DNA of 17,347 bases. Source: Bacteroidales bacterium. Its GTDB lineage: Bacteria > Bacteroidota > Bacteroidia > Bacteroidales > UBA932. Both the position numbers and the translations under genes were made by a program. Shown in pieces: positions 1 to 7,366 of the stretch (the stretch's first letter is position 1; every line of letters begins with the position of its first letter). The notes under the pieces are model-generated. The model ran no database searches, was not told the origin of the DNA, and saw nothing but the letters and a program-made list of their open reading frames with translations. The stretch lies in the NCBI GenBank assembly GCA_009784635.1, contig WRBG01000021.1:1-17347 (forward strand). The letters are read 5' to 3'.

Positions 1-1
1 A

Positions 2-121
2 AAAGGAAAGAAAATTCATCCCAAACTTTTAGAATTGGCGAAAAAGGTGAAACCAGACGATAATCCTGTTCTTCTTGTTGCTCATTTAAAGGATTCTTTA
101 TACTCGCAACCGCAGCCCTAA
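2..121 (+). CDS. C-terminal fragment of a six-bladed beta-propeller protein (5' end outside window)
   Basis: A frame open from the left edge encodes 39 residues before TAA at 119-121. The stretch DDNPVLLVAHLK resembles the last strand of Bacteroidota six-bladed beta-propeller lipoproteins, which often end in a segment of the type 'NPVLxxxxLK'. The next gene downstream (305-1369) is a full-length member of that family, so this is probably the end of a tandem paralogue. The final residues (YSQPQP) are encoded by the start of an intergenic repeat (about 104-222), so the C-terminus may have been extended when the repeat inserted or decayed. Only the C-terminus is visible, so the family call is an inference. 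Confidence 0.5.
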   Translation, partial: KGKKIHPKLLELAKKVKPDDNPVLLVAHLKDSLYSQPQP

Positions 122-222
122 ACAAGGTAAACTCGCCGAAGGCAACTTCGTTTCCCACAAGTGGGAGCATAACGGCTCGACAATTGGCAGGTAAAAGGAA
201 AATGCGTATATTTGCAACCAAC
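104..222 (+). repeat. Promoter-carrying intergenic repeat, copy A
   Basis: This stretch resembles 1858-1992. Both copies begin with GCAACCGCAGCC, share a 'GAG(G)CATAACG' block, and end in a conserved 35-base block that differs at only three positions (GGTAAAAGGAAAATGCG, then the -7 box, then CCAACGC). The middle has diverged. Copy A contains two small hairpins: CGAAG-GCAA-CTTCG at 137-150, and TCCCAC/GTGGGA at 153-166. Both copies lie between the stop of one gene and the start of the next in the same orientation. Confidence 0.6.
183..214 (+). promoter_or_regulatory. Bacteroidota sigma-ABfr-type promoter for the beta-propeller gene
   Basis: ATTG at 183-186 (-33 box) is followed after 20 bases by TATATTTG at 207-214 (-7 box, consensus TAnnTTTG). 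Transcription would start near 221, leaving a leader of about 84 bases before the ATG at 305. The promoter is the 3' part of the intergenic repeat. Confidence 0.65.
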
Positions 223-304
223 GCACAGCCCCGTCTGCGCCAAGCCCCTCCGGTCGTTGTGTGCCGTTTGAGCAACGAATCGGAAAACACAAAATCAGTT
301 CATT

Positions 305-1369
305 ATGAAAAACTTGCTTATCTTCTTTTGTTTTCTTCTCCTGTCTTGTTCCCAAACCAAAGACGCCATCAAAGTACAATATACCCCGTCTTCCGGAGTG
401 AAGCTATTATCTTCTTCCGTTTTCGATGACATTGAAATTATCCCGTTGCATGGAGAAATGATGCCTGTCTTAAAACCGTGGTGCAGCATGATTGTACAGA
501 ATGATACCTATTATATATCGTCGGATATAGTTCACTTGTTTGATATGAACGGAAAATATTTGAAAAGCATCGGAACCAATGGAAGAGGCCCGAGAGAATT
601 CATGTATATTTCAAACACCACAATAGAGGAAAACGGTGATATCTCTGTTTACTCAAGTCCTGAAGGTCTTATGTTCCATTACTCTCCGCAGGGCAAATTT
701 TTGGGAACAACCGATTACAAAAGTAAGGCAGTCGCCCTTGCCATAGCAAACGGATTTAAATATCATTTCTTCGGAAATGGAAGAAGTCCGGCTTTTCAAT
801 TATTTGTCGCAGACAACCAAGATAAGGTAATCGGCTCATATTGGCCATCTTCACCTGTGCAAAACCTCATCATTTCTCCGGTTTTTTCCGAATATAACGA
901 TACGCTCATCCTATGTCCTCCATATGGCGGCGAAGTCTATAAACTCTTTGACGGGAATGTAGAAGTATCGTATACGTTTGACTTTGGCGCATATAAATTC
1001 CCCGATGAATATTTCCAAGGCGCCAATAGAGGGCTTAATTATTTAATGAACAATAAAGTTGCTATCAAGAATATGTTTTTCGAAAATCAAAAATACGCCT
1101 TTCTGCAAGTTTTAATCAGCGATTCTGGCAATAATTCGGAGCGGATGCTCTATGGCATATTGGAAAAAGCAACTTCGACTTGGGAATGGCACTATATGAA
1201 CGATGACGACTTCATGAGTCATTATAATTTGAAATTTATAGATGATTCATACGTCTATTTTATGGCTGAACCCGAACTGATGAAAGAGGCAGGATTGGCA
1301 GACCGTTTTCCTATCCTAAACACACTGAGCATTAACGATGGTATGGTTATTCTTAAATGCAAAAAATAA
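305..1369 (+). CDS. Six-bladed beta-propeller lipoprotein
   Basis: A 354-residue protein with a lipoprotein signal: Lys2, a hydrophobic stretch, then the lipobox LLSC with the lipidated cysteine at residue 15. The region around residues 85-100 carries GxNGRGPREF, a strong signature of the Bacteroidota six-bladed beta-propeller family (BF3164-like). Repeated strand patterns follow, such as 'HLFDMNGKYL' and 'MFHYSPQGKFL'. The length is normal for the family. Members sit on the cell envelope and their biochemical role is mostly unknown; some lie near nutrient-uptake or peptide-related loci. The gene has its own promoter (183-214) and is the probable tandem paralogue of the fragment at 2-121. It is AT-richer than the genes from 2742 onwards. 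The family call is firm; the function is not inferred. Confidence 0.85.
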   Translation: MKNLLIFFCFLLLSCSQTKDAIKVQYTPSSGVKLLSSSVFDDIEIIPLHGEMMPVLKPWCSMIVQNDTYYISSDIVHLFDMNGKYLKSIGTNGRGPREFMYISNTTIEENGDISVYSSPEGLMFHYSPQGKFLGTTDYKSKAVALAIANGFKYHFFGNGRSPAFQLFVADNQDKVIGSYWPSSPVQNLIISPVFSEYNDTLILCPPYGGEVYKLFDGNVEVSYTFDFGAYKFPDEYFQGANRGLNYLMNNKVAIKNMFFENQKYAFLQVLISDSGNNSERMLYGILEKATSTWEWHYMNDDDFMSHYNLKFIDDSYVYFMAEPELMKEAGLADRFPILNTLSINDGMVILKCKK

Positions 1370-1408
1370 TAAATGCGGTATTGCAAACAAACTCAAAATT
1401 AAATATTT

Positions 1409-1825
1409 ATGAAATTCAGTAATGCACGACTATTAGTCAAAGACTACAAAAAATGTTTCACGTTCTACACAGAAAAACTTGGATTAGAGCCCCTTTGGGG
1501 AGATGTAGATGGTTGTTATGCCTCCTTTAAAGTAGCAGAAGGAATAGAGGGTTTCGCCATATTCGTTTCTGATTTTATGGCTCCTGCAGTTGGAAACGCC
1601 GACAAAACCCAGCCGTCCGGATACCGTGAGAAGTCAATGGTGTCCTTTGAAGTCGAAAATGTTGATGACACCTATCAAGTGTTTTTAACAAAGGGCATTG
1701 ACTTTATTAATCAGCCCACGGATATGCCCGACTGGGGAATGCGTGTTGTCCACCTGCGAGACCCCGAAGAAAATCTGATTGAATTTTTTACGCCTTTGGC
1801 AGCAGACCCGACATCAGCAACCTAA
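1409..1825 (+). CDS. VOC-superfamily (glyoxalase/bleomycin-resistance fold) protein
   Basis: A 138-residue protein with two beta-alpha-beta-beta-beta modules, residues about 4-54 and 75-128. The N-terminal 'VKDYKKCFTFYTEKLGL' and C-terminal 'HLRDPEENLIEFF' blocks are typical of small VOC proteins. Glu125 sits at the usual last metal-ligand position. The first ligand, usually His in the opening strand, is replaced here (Arg7/Leu8), so a full divalent-metal site is doubtful. Such proteins range from lyases and dioxygenases to metal-free drug-binding proteins, and the sequence alone does not choose. It starts 39 bases after the propeller gene with no promoter seen, so the two may be co-transcribed. 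The start at 1409 is the first in-frame ATG at the conserved N-terminus. Confidence 0.85.
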   Translation: MKFSNARLLVKDYKKCFTFYTEKLGLEPLWGDVDGCYASFKVAEGIEGFAIFVSDFMAPAVGNADKTQPSGYREKSMVSFEVENVDDTYQVFLTKGIDFINQPTDMPDWGMRVVHLRDPEENLIEFFTPLAADPTSAT

Positions 1826-1857
1826 GACTGTTTCATGGAAACGCTTCCGACTCGGTA

Positions 1858-1992
1858 AGCCTGCAACCGCAGCCTTGAAAGGGCAAGCTCGGTTCGCACA
1901 GGCGGAGGTGTAGCGTCTCGACAAGCGAACGGAGGCATAACGTCCCAACAGTTGGGTGGGTAAAAGGAAAATGCGTACATTTGCGGCCAACG
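1858..1992 (+). repeat. Promoter-carrying intergenic repeat, copy B
   Basis: This is the second copy of the element at 104-222. It adds a GTTCGC (1892-1897) / GCGAAC (1925-1930) inverted repeat, and a near-perfect palindrome CCCAACAGTTGGG (1945-1957) that covers the -33 box. Conservation with copy A is highest over the promoter. Confidence 0.6.
1952..1983 (+). promoter_or_regulatory. Bacteroidota promoter for the gene at 2022
   Basis: TTG at 1952-1954 is followed after 21 bases by TACATTTG at 1976-1983. Transcription would start near 1990, leaving a leader of about 30 bases. The -33 box lies inside the palindrome CCCAACAGTTGGG, so a protein bound there could block it (inference). Confidence 0.6.
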
Positions 1993-2021
1993 CCGGTCCT
2001 TATGGCTGTAAATAGTTTGCA

Positions 2022-2717
2022 ATGAAAAATATTTTCCTTACTACATGTATGTTTGCCTTATCTTGCGCCGCTTTTGGACAACAGATAAAGGACAGAAATG
2101 TTGAACTCGACGACTTTATCGCCTTAGTCAAAGCCTCTGGCTATGAGCTTTTCAGCTACGATATTACCGAAATGCTCCATGAACGGTACAACATTGTATT
2201 TGTGAGAAAAGAGTATGAAGCCGGAAGAGAAATCGCCACTTCAAACCTTAATACGGTGCCGAACAAGACGCTCTTGACTGATTTTCCGGAATCTTCTCGG
2301 CAAGAATTTATGGACGGTGGCGGCCGCATTATTGACCCTAAAACCCAAGCAATTGCCCATGCCGAAAAGATAAACTTTGGGCTATATCCCTCCGACAATG
2401 ATTCCACCAAATTCATGCAGATTGCCGTTCCGGACCTCATGACAATGAGCAGGATTACCTTTAAATTGAGAGGACTTGCAAGAAAAGATTCGGACAAAGC
2501 GTTTTTTTCTTACAACACGCGCCCTTTCAAAATAAGCGAATTTAAGGAAGACGAATTTATCCCTCTCATTTTGCTTGGTTCGAGTTGGTACGATGAACGA
2601 TACAACGTATTCCGGTTTTGTGGCGAGAAACAAATTGAACCCGATATGTCGAGTGAAATATTGAAAGATGTGCCGCACTATTACGTTATAGGCGTCAGAT
2701 TTGTTAAAAAACAATAG
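2022..2717 (+). CDS. Exported protein of unknown function
   Basis: A 231-residue protein with an N-terminal export signal: Lys2, a hydrophobic core to about residue 18, and a likely signal peptidase I site after AAFG, before QQIKD. A lipobox reading through 'ALSC' is possible but weak. The mature part is mixed polar/hydrophobic, with one D/E-rich N-terminal segment and no cysteine cluster, repeat or membrane span. I do not recognise a family. It has its own repeat-borne promoter upstream. Only 24 bases separate it from the downstream glycosyltransferase, so that gene may be read from the same promoter. Composition matches the AT-richer genes to its left rather than the operon to its right. 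Confidence 0.7.
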   Translation: MKNIFLTTCMFALSCAAFGQQIKDRNVELDDFIALVKASGYELFSYDITEMLHERYNIVFVRKEYEAGREIATSNLNTVPNKTLLTDFPESSRQEFMDGGGRIIDPKTQAIAHAEKINFGLYPSDNDSTKFMQIAVPDLMTMSRITFKLRGLARKDSDKAFFSYNTRPFKISEFKEDEFIPLILLGSSWYDERYNVFRFCGEKQIEPDMSSEILKDVPHYYVIGVRFVKKQ

Positions 2718-2741
2718 CTAAAAAAAACAGATAACGATATC

Positions 2742-4010
2742 ATGAAAATCCTGCTCATTGTTCCCGGTTCCGGAGATGCCTTTTACTGCGGCAATTGCTT
2801 CCGCGACCATTTATATGCACAGGCTTTGCGCCAAGCAGGTCATGAGGTACTCATCATGCCCCTTTATCTTCCCTTAACCGATACAGCGTTTTGCGGAGAT
2901 ACGCCCCTGTTTTTTCCGGCTGCCTCCTACTATGTTTCCCAAAAGTTTTTCGGAAAAGGAAACCTGCCCCGAATATTTGAAAAAATCCTCGATGCCCCCT
3001 CCGTATTGCGCATGGCTTCTTCTCTTTCCGGAACCACCTCGGCCAAAGGAATGGAACACATGACCCTTTCCATGATTCAAGGAGGCGACCGGTATTTTAC
3101 CAAACAGGCCCATAAAATCATAGATTGGATGGAGCGCCACGAGCGTCCCGACATCATCCACCTCTCCAGTTCGATGCTAATCGGCATTGCCAAAGCGATT
3201 AAAAGTCGCATACATATCCCCATTGTATGTTCTTTGCAGGACGAGGAAATATGGATAGACAAGCTCGATGGTCAATACGCCGGCCAAGCATGGGAATCCA
3301 TCAAGCAAAACCTAAACTATGTAGACCGGTTCATAGCGTCCAGCGAATTTTACAGGGCGGCGGCTTTGCATAAAATTCCGGAAATCGGACAGATAGAAGT
3401 AGTCTATCCGGGCGTGGACATCTCCCGATACGCCTCCGCTCATTATCCGGAAACGCCCACCATCGGCTTTTATTACCGGATGAGCCACGAAAACGGATTG
3501 GACATTTTGGCTCAGTCCTTTGTGCAACTGAAAAACGAAAACGCCGTTCCCCGCCTCAAACTCAAAATCGGAGGAGGGCATACCCGTGAAAACAACAGGT
3601 TCCTGCACCGCATCCGCAATTTGTTAAAGCCGTACGCCCGCGATGTGCTGTGGTCAACGCATTACACTTTGGAGGAACATAGCGATTTTTACAGGGATAT
3701 TTCGCTGATTTGCGTACCATTACGATTTAACGAAGCCATAGGATTGTACCTTTGCGAAGCCTTTGCCGCCGGCCGGCCCGCCGTTGCGCCGGATACCGGT
3801 TCCTTTAGCGAAACCATAGAAAACGCCGGACTGCTCTATGCGCCCAACAACAGCGAGCAACTTGCCAAGGCCCTCAAACAAATGCTTACAGAGCCTGCAA
3901 GCTACGAGCAGTACGCGCAAAACGCCTTGGACTTATCCCGCCAAAGGTATAACCATGAGCTGTCTGCCCAAAAATTAGGAGACATTTACTCCCAATTCAA
4001 AATCTTGTGA
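2742..4010 (+). CDS. GT4-type glycosyltransferase (GT-B fold)
   Basis: A 422-residue cytoplasmic GT-B protein. The N-terminal domain opens with MKILLIVPGSGDAFYCGNC, containing the usual glycine-rich first loop. The C-terminal donor-binding domain starts near residue 238 and has an intact E-x7-E motif (Glu331 and Glu339, in NEAIGLYLCEA), followed by 'AGRPAVAPDTGSFSE', typical of GT4 retaining enzymes that use nucleotide-sugars. It probably transfers a sugar to a glycan or glycolipid; donor and acceptor cannot be read from sequence. No neighbouring polysaccharide genes are present. The first ATG begins the conserved strand, so the start is secure. The 3' end overlaps the convergent phosphofructokinase gene by 25 bases. 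Confidence 0.85.
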   Translation: MKILLIVPGSGDAFYCGNCFRDHLYAQALRQAGHEVLIMPLYLPLTDTAFCGDTPLFFPAASYYVSQKFFGKGNLPRIFEKILDAPSVLRMASSLSGTTSAKGMEHMTLSMIQGGDRYFTKQAHKIIDWMERHERPDIIHLSSSMLIGIAKAIKSRIHIPIVCSLQDEEIWIDKLDGQYAGQAWESIKQNLNYVDRFIASSEFYRAAALHKIPEIGQIEVVYPGVDISRYASAHYPETPTIGFYYRMSHENGLDILAQSFVQLKNENAVPRLKLKIGGGHTRENNRFLHRIRNLLKPYARDVLWSTHYTLEEHSDFYRDISLICVPLRFNEAIGLYLCEAFAAGRPAVAPDTGSFSETIENAGLLYAPNNSEQLAKALKQMLTEPASYEQYAQNALDLSRQRYNHELSAQKLGDIYSQFKIL

Positions 4011-5221
4011 AAGTCATAGACCTGCGGATTGTCCACAAATGACGCTGCCGCCGCATAATCGTTTTTGTCTATATAATGCAGAAGATTATCAAAAATCATC
4101 CGCACGCCGGGGCTTTGCACGTCCACTCCGCGGGGCAGAATCTTTCCCGATTGAGGGTCTTGCAAGTCCTTGAGGTAAAGCGGCCCGACCTCTCCAAGAT
4201 GGTCTACGTATACCATACAGGCCGTTTTGCCTTCTTTGAACAACTTGTGTACGCCAATGCCCAAATGGGTGCAATACACCAAATCATAAGCCGTAGGCAC
4301 GCCGCAACGCACCTCGTATCCAATCTCTACCGGTCTGGTTTTGAGTTTGATTTTTAAAGCATGCAGTTTATGTTCCAACATTTCGTTAAACAAGTGCGCC
4401 TTGGAAAGTTTTCCCAATTCGGGATGACCGTGGTCGTCATACGAAAAGGCTACGCCCGAATTCTTTAGGTCTTCGTCGCTAAGAAAATGAAACACGCCCT
4501 CCGACACGATTATAGCTCCATAGTTGATTCCAAGTATTTTACGCTTGATTATTGAGGAAACGGCCAAATTCACAATCTTTTCTACCGTAATGGGGGTTTT
4601 GTTAAACATTTCGGGGATGACAATCATGGGATAATGACAGGAAGAGCCTATGCCCAAAGTCAAGTGGCCCGCAGAGCGACCCATGGCCGATACAATAAAC
4701 CAATTGCCGCTGGTACGCGCGTCCTCGATTACGGTAGTACCCAAGCGGGCCCCCTCAGCCTTAGCCGAATGATAGCCAAAAGTGGGGCAGCCGTAAGGCA
4801 AAGGAAGGTCGTTGTCAATCGTTTTGGGAACATGGATATTGGCAATCCGGTAATCCCTTTCCTCCAAAAATTTGGCAATCCGGTTGGCCGAAGAAGCGGT
4901 ATCGTCTCCTCCTATGGTCACCAACAATTTGACGTTGTTCTCCCTAAAGAAACTTAGGTTAAAACGATGGGCAAAATCTTGGTCGCTGGGTTTAAAGCGA
5001 CTCATCATCAGATAAGAGCCTCCGCGGTTAAAAATATGGTCGGCCAAGGGAAAATCAATTTCCGTAACACGGGGGGACTCAACAAAAAGTCCCTTGTATC
5101 CTTCGTGCAGGCCTAATACACGATATCCGTCTTTAATAAAAGTTTTGGCAATACTTCCTACAACAGTATTGATTCCGGGCGCAGGTCCTCCGCCGCATAA
5201 AATAGCAATCGATGGGTTCAT
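3986..5221 (-). CDS. 6-phosphofructokinase, probably pyrophosphate-dependent
   Basis: A 411-residue member of the phosphofructokinase family, which phosphorylates fructose 6-phosphate to the 1,6-bisphosphate in glycolysis. Family motifs are in order: the N-terminal glycine loop (GGGPAPGIN, residues 10-18), GGDDT (104-108), PKTIDND (132-138) and MGRSAGHL (180-187). ATP enzymes have Gly at the fourth position of GGDG and in PGTIDND. Here these are Asp107 and Lys133, the pair known to mark PPi-using enzymes (EC 2.7.1.90), which work reversibly. That points to PPi as phosphoryl donor, by inference from family knowledge. The gene is transcribed divergently from ligA from a promoter at 5259-5289. 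The length and the C-terminus (beyond residue 380) look complete. Confidence 0.9.
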   Translation of the reverse strand: MNPSIAILCGGGPAPGINTVVGSIAKTFIKDGYRVLGLHEGYKGLFVESPRVTEIDFPLADHIFNRGGSYLMMSRFKPSDQDFAHRFNLSFFRENNVKLLVTIGGDDTASSANRIAKFLEERDYRIANIHVPKTIDNDLPLPYGCPTFGYHSAKAEGARLGTTVIEDARTSGNWFIVSAMGRSAGHLTLGIGSSCHYPMIVIPEMFNKTPITVEKIVNLAVSSIIKRKILGINYGAIIVSEGVFHFLSDEDLKNSGVAFSYDDHGHPELGKLSKAHLFNEMLEHKLHALKIKLKTRPVEIGYEVRCGVPTAYDLVYCTHLGIGVHKLFKEGKTACMVYVDHLGEVGPLYLKDLQDPQSGKILPRGVDVQSPGVRMIFDNLLHYIDKNDYAAAASFVDNPQVYDFHKILNWE

Positions 5222-5258
5222 ATAAATGTAAATGTTTTAAACTTATGCTTCAAAGACG

Positions 5259-5289
5259 CAAAAATAGAGTTTTTTGAAGTTAAAACAAA
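5259..5289 (-). promoter_or_regulatory. Promoter of the phosphofructokinase gene
   Basis: Read on the minus strand, TTTG (plus-strand CAAA at 5286-5289) is followed after 19 bases by TATTTTTG (plus-strand 5259-5266), a very good fit to the Bacteroidota -33/-7 consensus. The leader to the ATG at 5221 would be about 30 bases. It interlocks with the ligA promoter. Confidence 0.75.
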
Positions 5290-5304
5290 AAATACCTAAA
5301 TTTG
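5273..5304 (+). promoter_or_regulatory. Promoter of the ligA-led operon
   Basis: TTTG at 5273-5276 is followed after 20 bases by TAAATTTG at 5297-5304. Transcription would start near 5311, only about 11 bases before the ligA ATG at 5322. A second TAAATTTG at 5310-5317 is too close to the start codon to be the main -7 box. The -33 boxes of this promoter and the opposing pfk promoter are 9 bases apart, so the two promoters overlap. Confidence 0.75.
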
Positions 5305-5321
5305 TAGGTTAAATTTGCAGG

Positions 5322-7364
5322 ATGACTTTTCAACAGGCACAATCGAGGGCGGCCCGGTTACGGGAGGAGATAGCAGGGCATAATCGGCGCTATTATGTAG
5401 ATAATGCCCCTGTAATCAGCGATTTTGAATATGACATTCTGATGCAGGAAATCATGTACATCGAGCAGATGTTTCCCGACTTGCGCAGCGCGGATTCGCC
5501 CACCCAAAAGCCCGGCAGCGACTTGGACGCCAAAGAAAGGGGCTTTGCCCGCTACGCCCACAAATATCCCATGCTCTCTTTATCAAATACTTACAGCGAA
5601 GAAGAACTTATTGAATTTGACCAACGTATACGTAAAGGCACAGAGCTGCCTTTTGGCTATGTCTGCGAACTCAAATTGGACGGAACGGCCATCTGCCTCA
5701 GCTACGAACAGGGGCGATTGGCAAAGGCTTTGACCCGAGGGGACGGAAGCATAGGAGACGATGTGGTACAAAACATTCTTGCCATCAAAGAAATTCCCAA
5801 GCAGTTGCCGGCAGGGAACTATCCCCCGTCTTTTGAAGTCCGGGGCGAGGTCATCCTTCCTTTTGAAGCCTTTGACCGACTAAACCAAAGCCGCCAACAA
5901 AACGAAGAATCGCTGTTTGCCAATCCCCGCAACGCCGCTGCCGGCTCGCTCAAGTTGTTAGACAGCGCCGAAGTGGCCCAAAGAGGCCTCCAATGCTACT
6001 TCCACCACTTGCCCGAAGCGCAAGTAACTGCCACCCTCCATTCCGAATTACTCCGGATGGCTGCGTCTTGGGGGCTGCCCGTACTCCATTCCATAACCAT
6101 AGACGGAAAACAGGAGACCACCATTCAAGTATGCCGGAACATGGAAGAAGCGCTCGCTTTTATTCGCCATTGGAACAAAAAACGTACTTCTCTGCCCTTT
6201 GCCATAGACGGAGTGGTTGTCAAAGTCAATGAATTGGCCCTGCAACTTGCTTTAGGCATGACCGCCAAATCCCCCCGTTGGGCCACGGCCTTTAAATACA
6301 AAGCCGAACAGGCAGAAACCCGACTATTGTCGGTGGATTATCAAGTGGGGCGCACCGGCTCGATTACACCGGTGGCCAATCTGTCTCCGGTATTGCTTTC
6401 GGGGACTGTAGTTAAACGCGCCTCCCTCCACAATGCAGACCAAATAGCCCTCCTTGATATCCGCCTCAGCGACACGGTTTTGGTAGAAAAAGGAGGGGAA
6501 ATCATCCCCAAAATCACAGGCGTCCTCACTCAGTTCCGCCCTCTTGAGGCCCCACCTATTGCCTTTATCACCCACTGCCCCCAATGCGGCAGCCTGCTGG
6601 TCAAAGAAGAACAGGAAGCAAAATCCTTTTGTCCCAACATTTGGGAATGTCCCCCCCAAATCATGGGCCGTATCCTCCACTTCATGAGCCGCAAAGCCAT
6701 GAATATTCTGGGCGGGGAGGCCTTGGTGGAACAACTGTTCAAACGTGGATGGGTCCATAAAGGCTCAGACCTCTACAAGCTGACCAAAGAACAGTTGCTC
6801 GGCTTGGACAATTTTGGAGAAAAGTCGGCGCAAAATTTATTGACAAGCATAGCAGACAGCCTGTCGGCGCCTTTTTCAAGGGTGCTTTTTGGACTGGGCA
6901 TCCGCCATGTGGGCGAAGCCACCGCCAAATATTTAGCCTCCCGCTTTGGGGCGATTGAAGCGCTGGAACAGGCTTCGGAAAAGGAACTTACAGAAAGTCC
7001 GGAGGTGGGGGAAGTGCTGGCCCGCAGCATCAGAAACTTTTTTGCCCAACCGGTAAACCAAATCTTGATTCAAGAACTGACCGACTGCGGCATACAAATG
7101 CGGGAGGCCCCAAGAAACCGCATCTCGGACGCCCTGCTGAACAAGCAAATCGTGATTTCGGGTAATTTTTCCATCTCCCGCGAGGCCATCAAAGAACTCA
7201 TCGAACAACACGGAGGCAAAACCACCGGCCAACCCTCGGCCCAAACCGATTACCTGCTTGCCGGAGCCAAGGCCGGACCCGCCAAACTCCAAAAAGCCGC
7301 CAAACTCCAACTCAAAATCATCAGCCAAGAAGAATTAAATAGCTTGATTAACAACGGACAATAA
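5322..7364 (+). CDS. ligA: NAD(+)-dependent DNA ligase LigA
   Basis: A 680-residue enzyme that seals nicks in double-stranded DNA using NAD+, needed for replication and repair. All domains are present in order: Ia domain with the NMN-binding tyrosine pair (Tyr24-Tyr25) and SDFEYD (33-38); adenylation domain with the nucleophile Lys118 in KLDG; OB fold at about 320-405; four-cysteine zinc finger at Cys419, 422, 437 and 443 (spacing 2-14-5, as in E. coli); helix-hairpin-helix region at about 455-590; and a BRCT domain at about 604-680, ending 'TDYLLAGAKAG'. The length is typical. The start is the first ATG after the promoter. It is the first gene of a seven-gene run, and the next gene begins 2 bases after its stop. 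Confidence 0.98.
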   Translation: MTFQQAQSRAARLREEIAGHNRRYYVDNAPVISDFEYDILMQEIMYIEQMFPDLRSADSPTQKPGSDLDAKERGFARYAHKYPMLSLSNTYSEEELIEFDQRIRKGTELPFGYVCELKLDGTAICLSYEQGRLAKALTRGDGSIGDDVVQNILAIKEIPKQLPAGNYPPSFEVRGEVILPFEAFDRLNQSRQQNEESLFANPRNAAAGSLKLLDSAEVAQRGLQCYFHHLPEAQVTATLHSELLRMAASWGLPVLHSITIDGKQETTIQVCRNMEEALAFIRHWNKKRTSLPFAIDGVVVKVNELALQLALGMTAKSPRWATAFKYKAEQAETRLLSVDYQVGRTGSITPVANLSPVLLSGTVVKRASLHNADQIALLDIRLSDTVLVEKGGEIIPKITGVLTQFRPLEAPPIAFITHCPQCGSLLVKEEQEAKSFCPNIWECPPQIMGRILHFMSRKAMNILGGEALVEQLFKRGWVHKGSDLYKLTKEQLLGLDNFGEKSAQNLLTSIADSLSAPFSRVLFGLGIRHVGEATAKYLASRFGAIEALEQASEKELTESPEVGEVLARSIRNFFAQPVNQILIQELTDCGIQMREAPRNRISDALLNKQIVISGNFSISREAIKELIEQHGGKTTGQPSAQTDYLLAGAKAGPAKLQKAAKLQLKIISQEELNSLINNGQ

Positions 7365-7366
7365 CT

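Noticed and set aside
98..379. Minus-strand open frame across the first intergenic repeat
   Set aside because: It spans a promoter-bearing repeat and the start of the propeller gene; the same motif (LQIYAFSFYLP) appears in the reverse frame of both repeat copies, showing that it comes from repeat DNA, not from a protein family.
4076..4957. Plus-strand open frames antisense to the phosphofructokinase
   Set aside because: They sit opposite highly conserved PFK motifs and have no family features or promoter.
5310..5317. Second TAAATTTG as the main ligA -7 box
   Set aside because: It would place the transcription start inside the coding sequence; the box at 5297-5304 has the correct spacing to TTTG.
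6324..6758. Antisense open frame inside ligA
   Set aside because: It lies wholly within the conserved OB/zinc-finger part of ligA and has no recognisable protein features.
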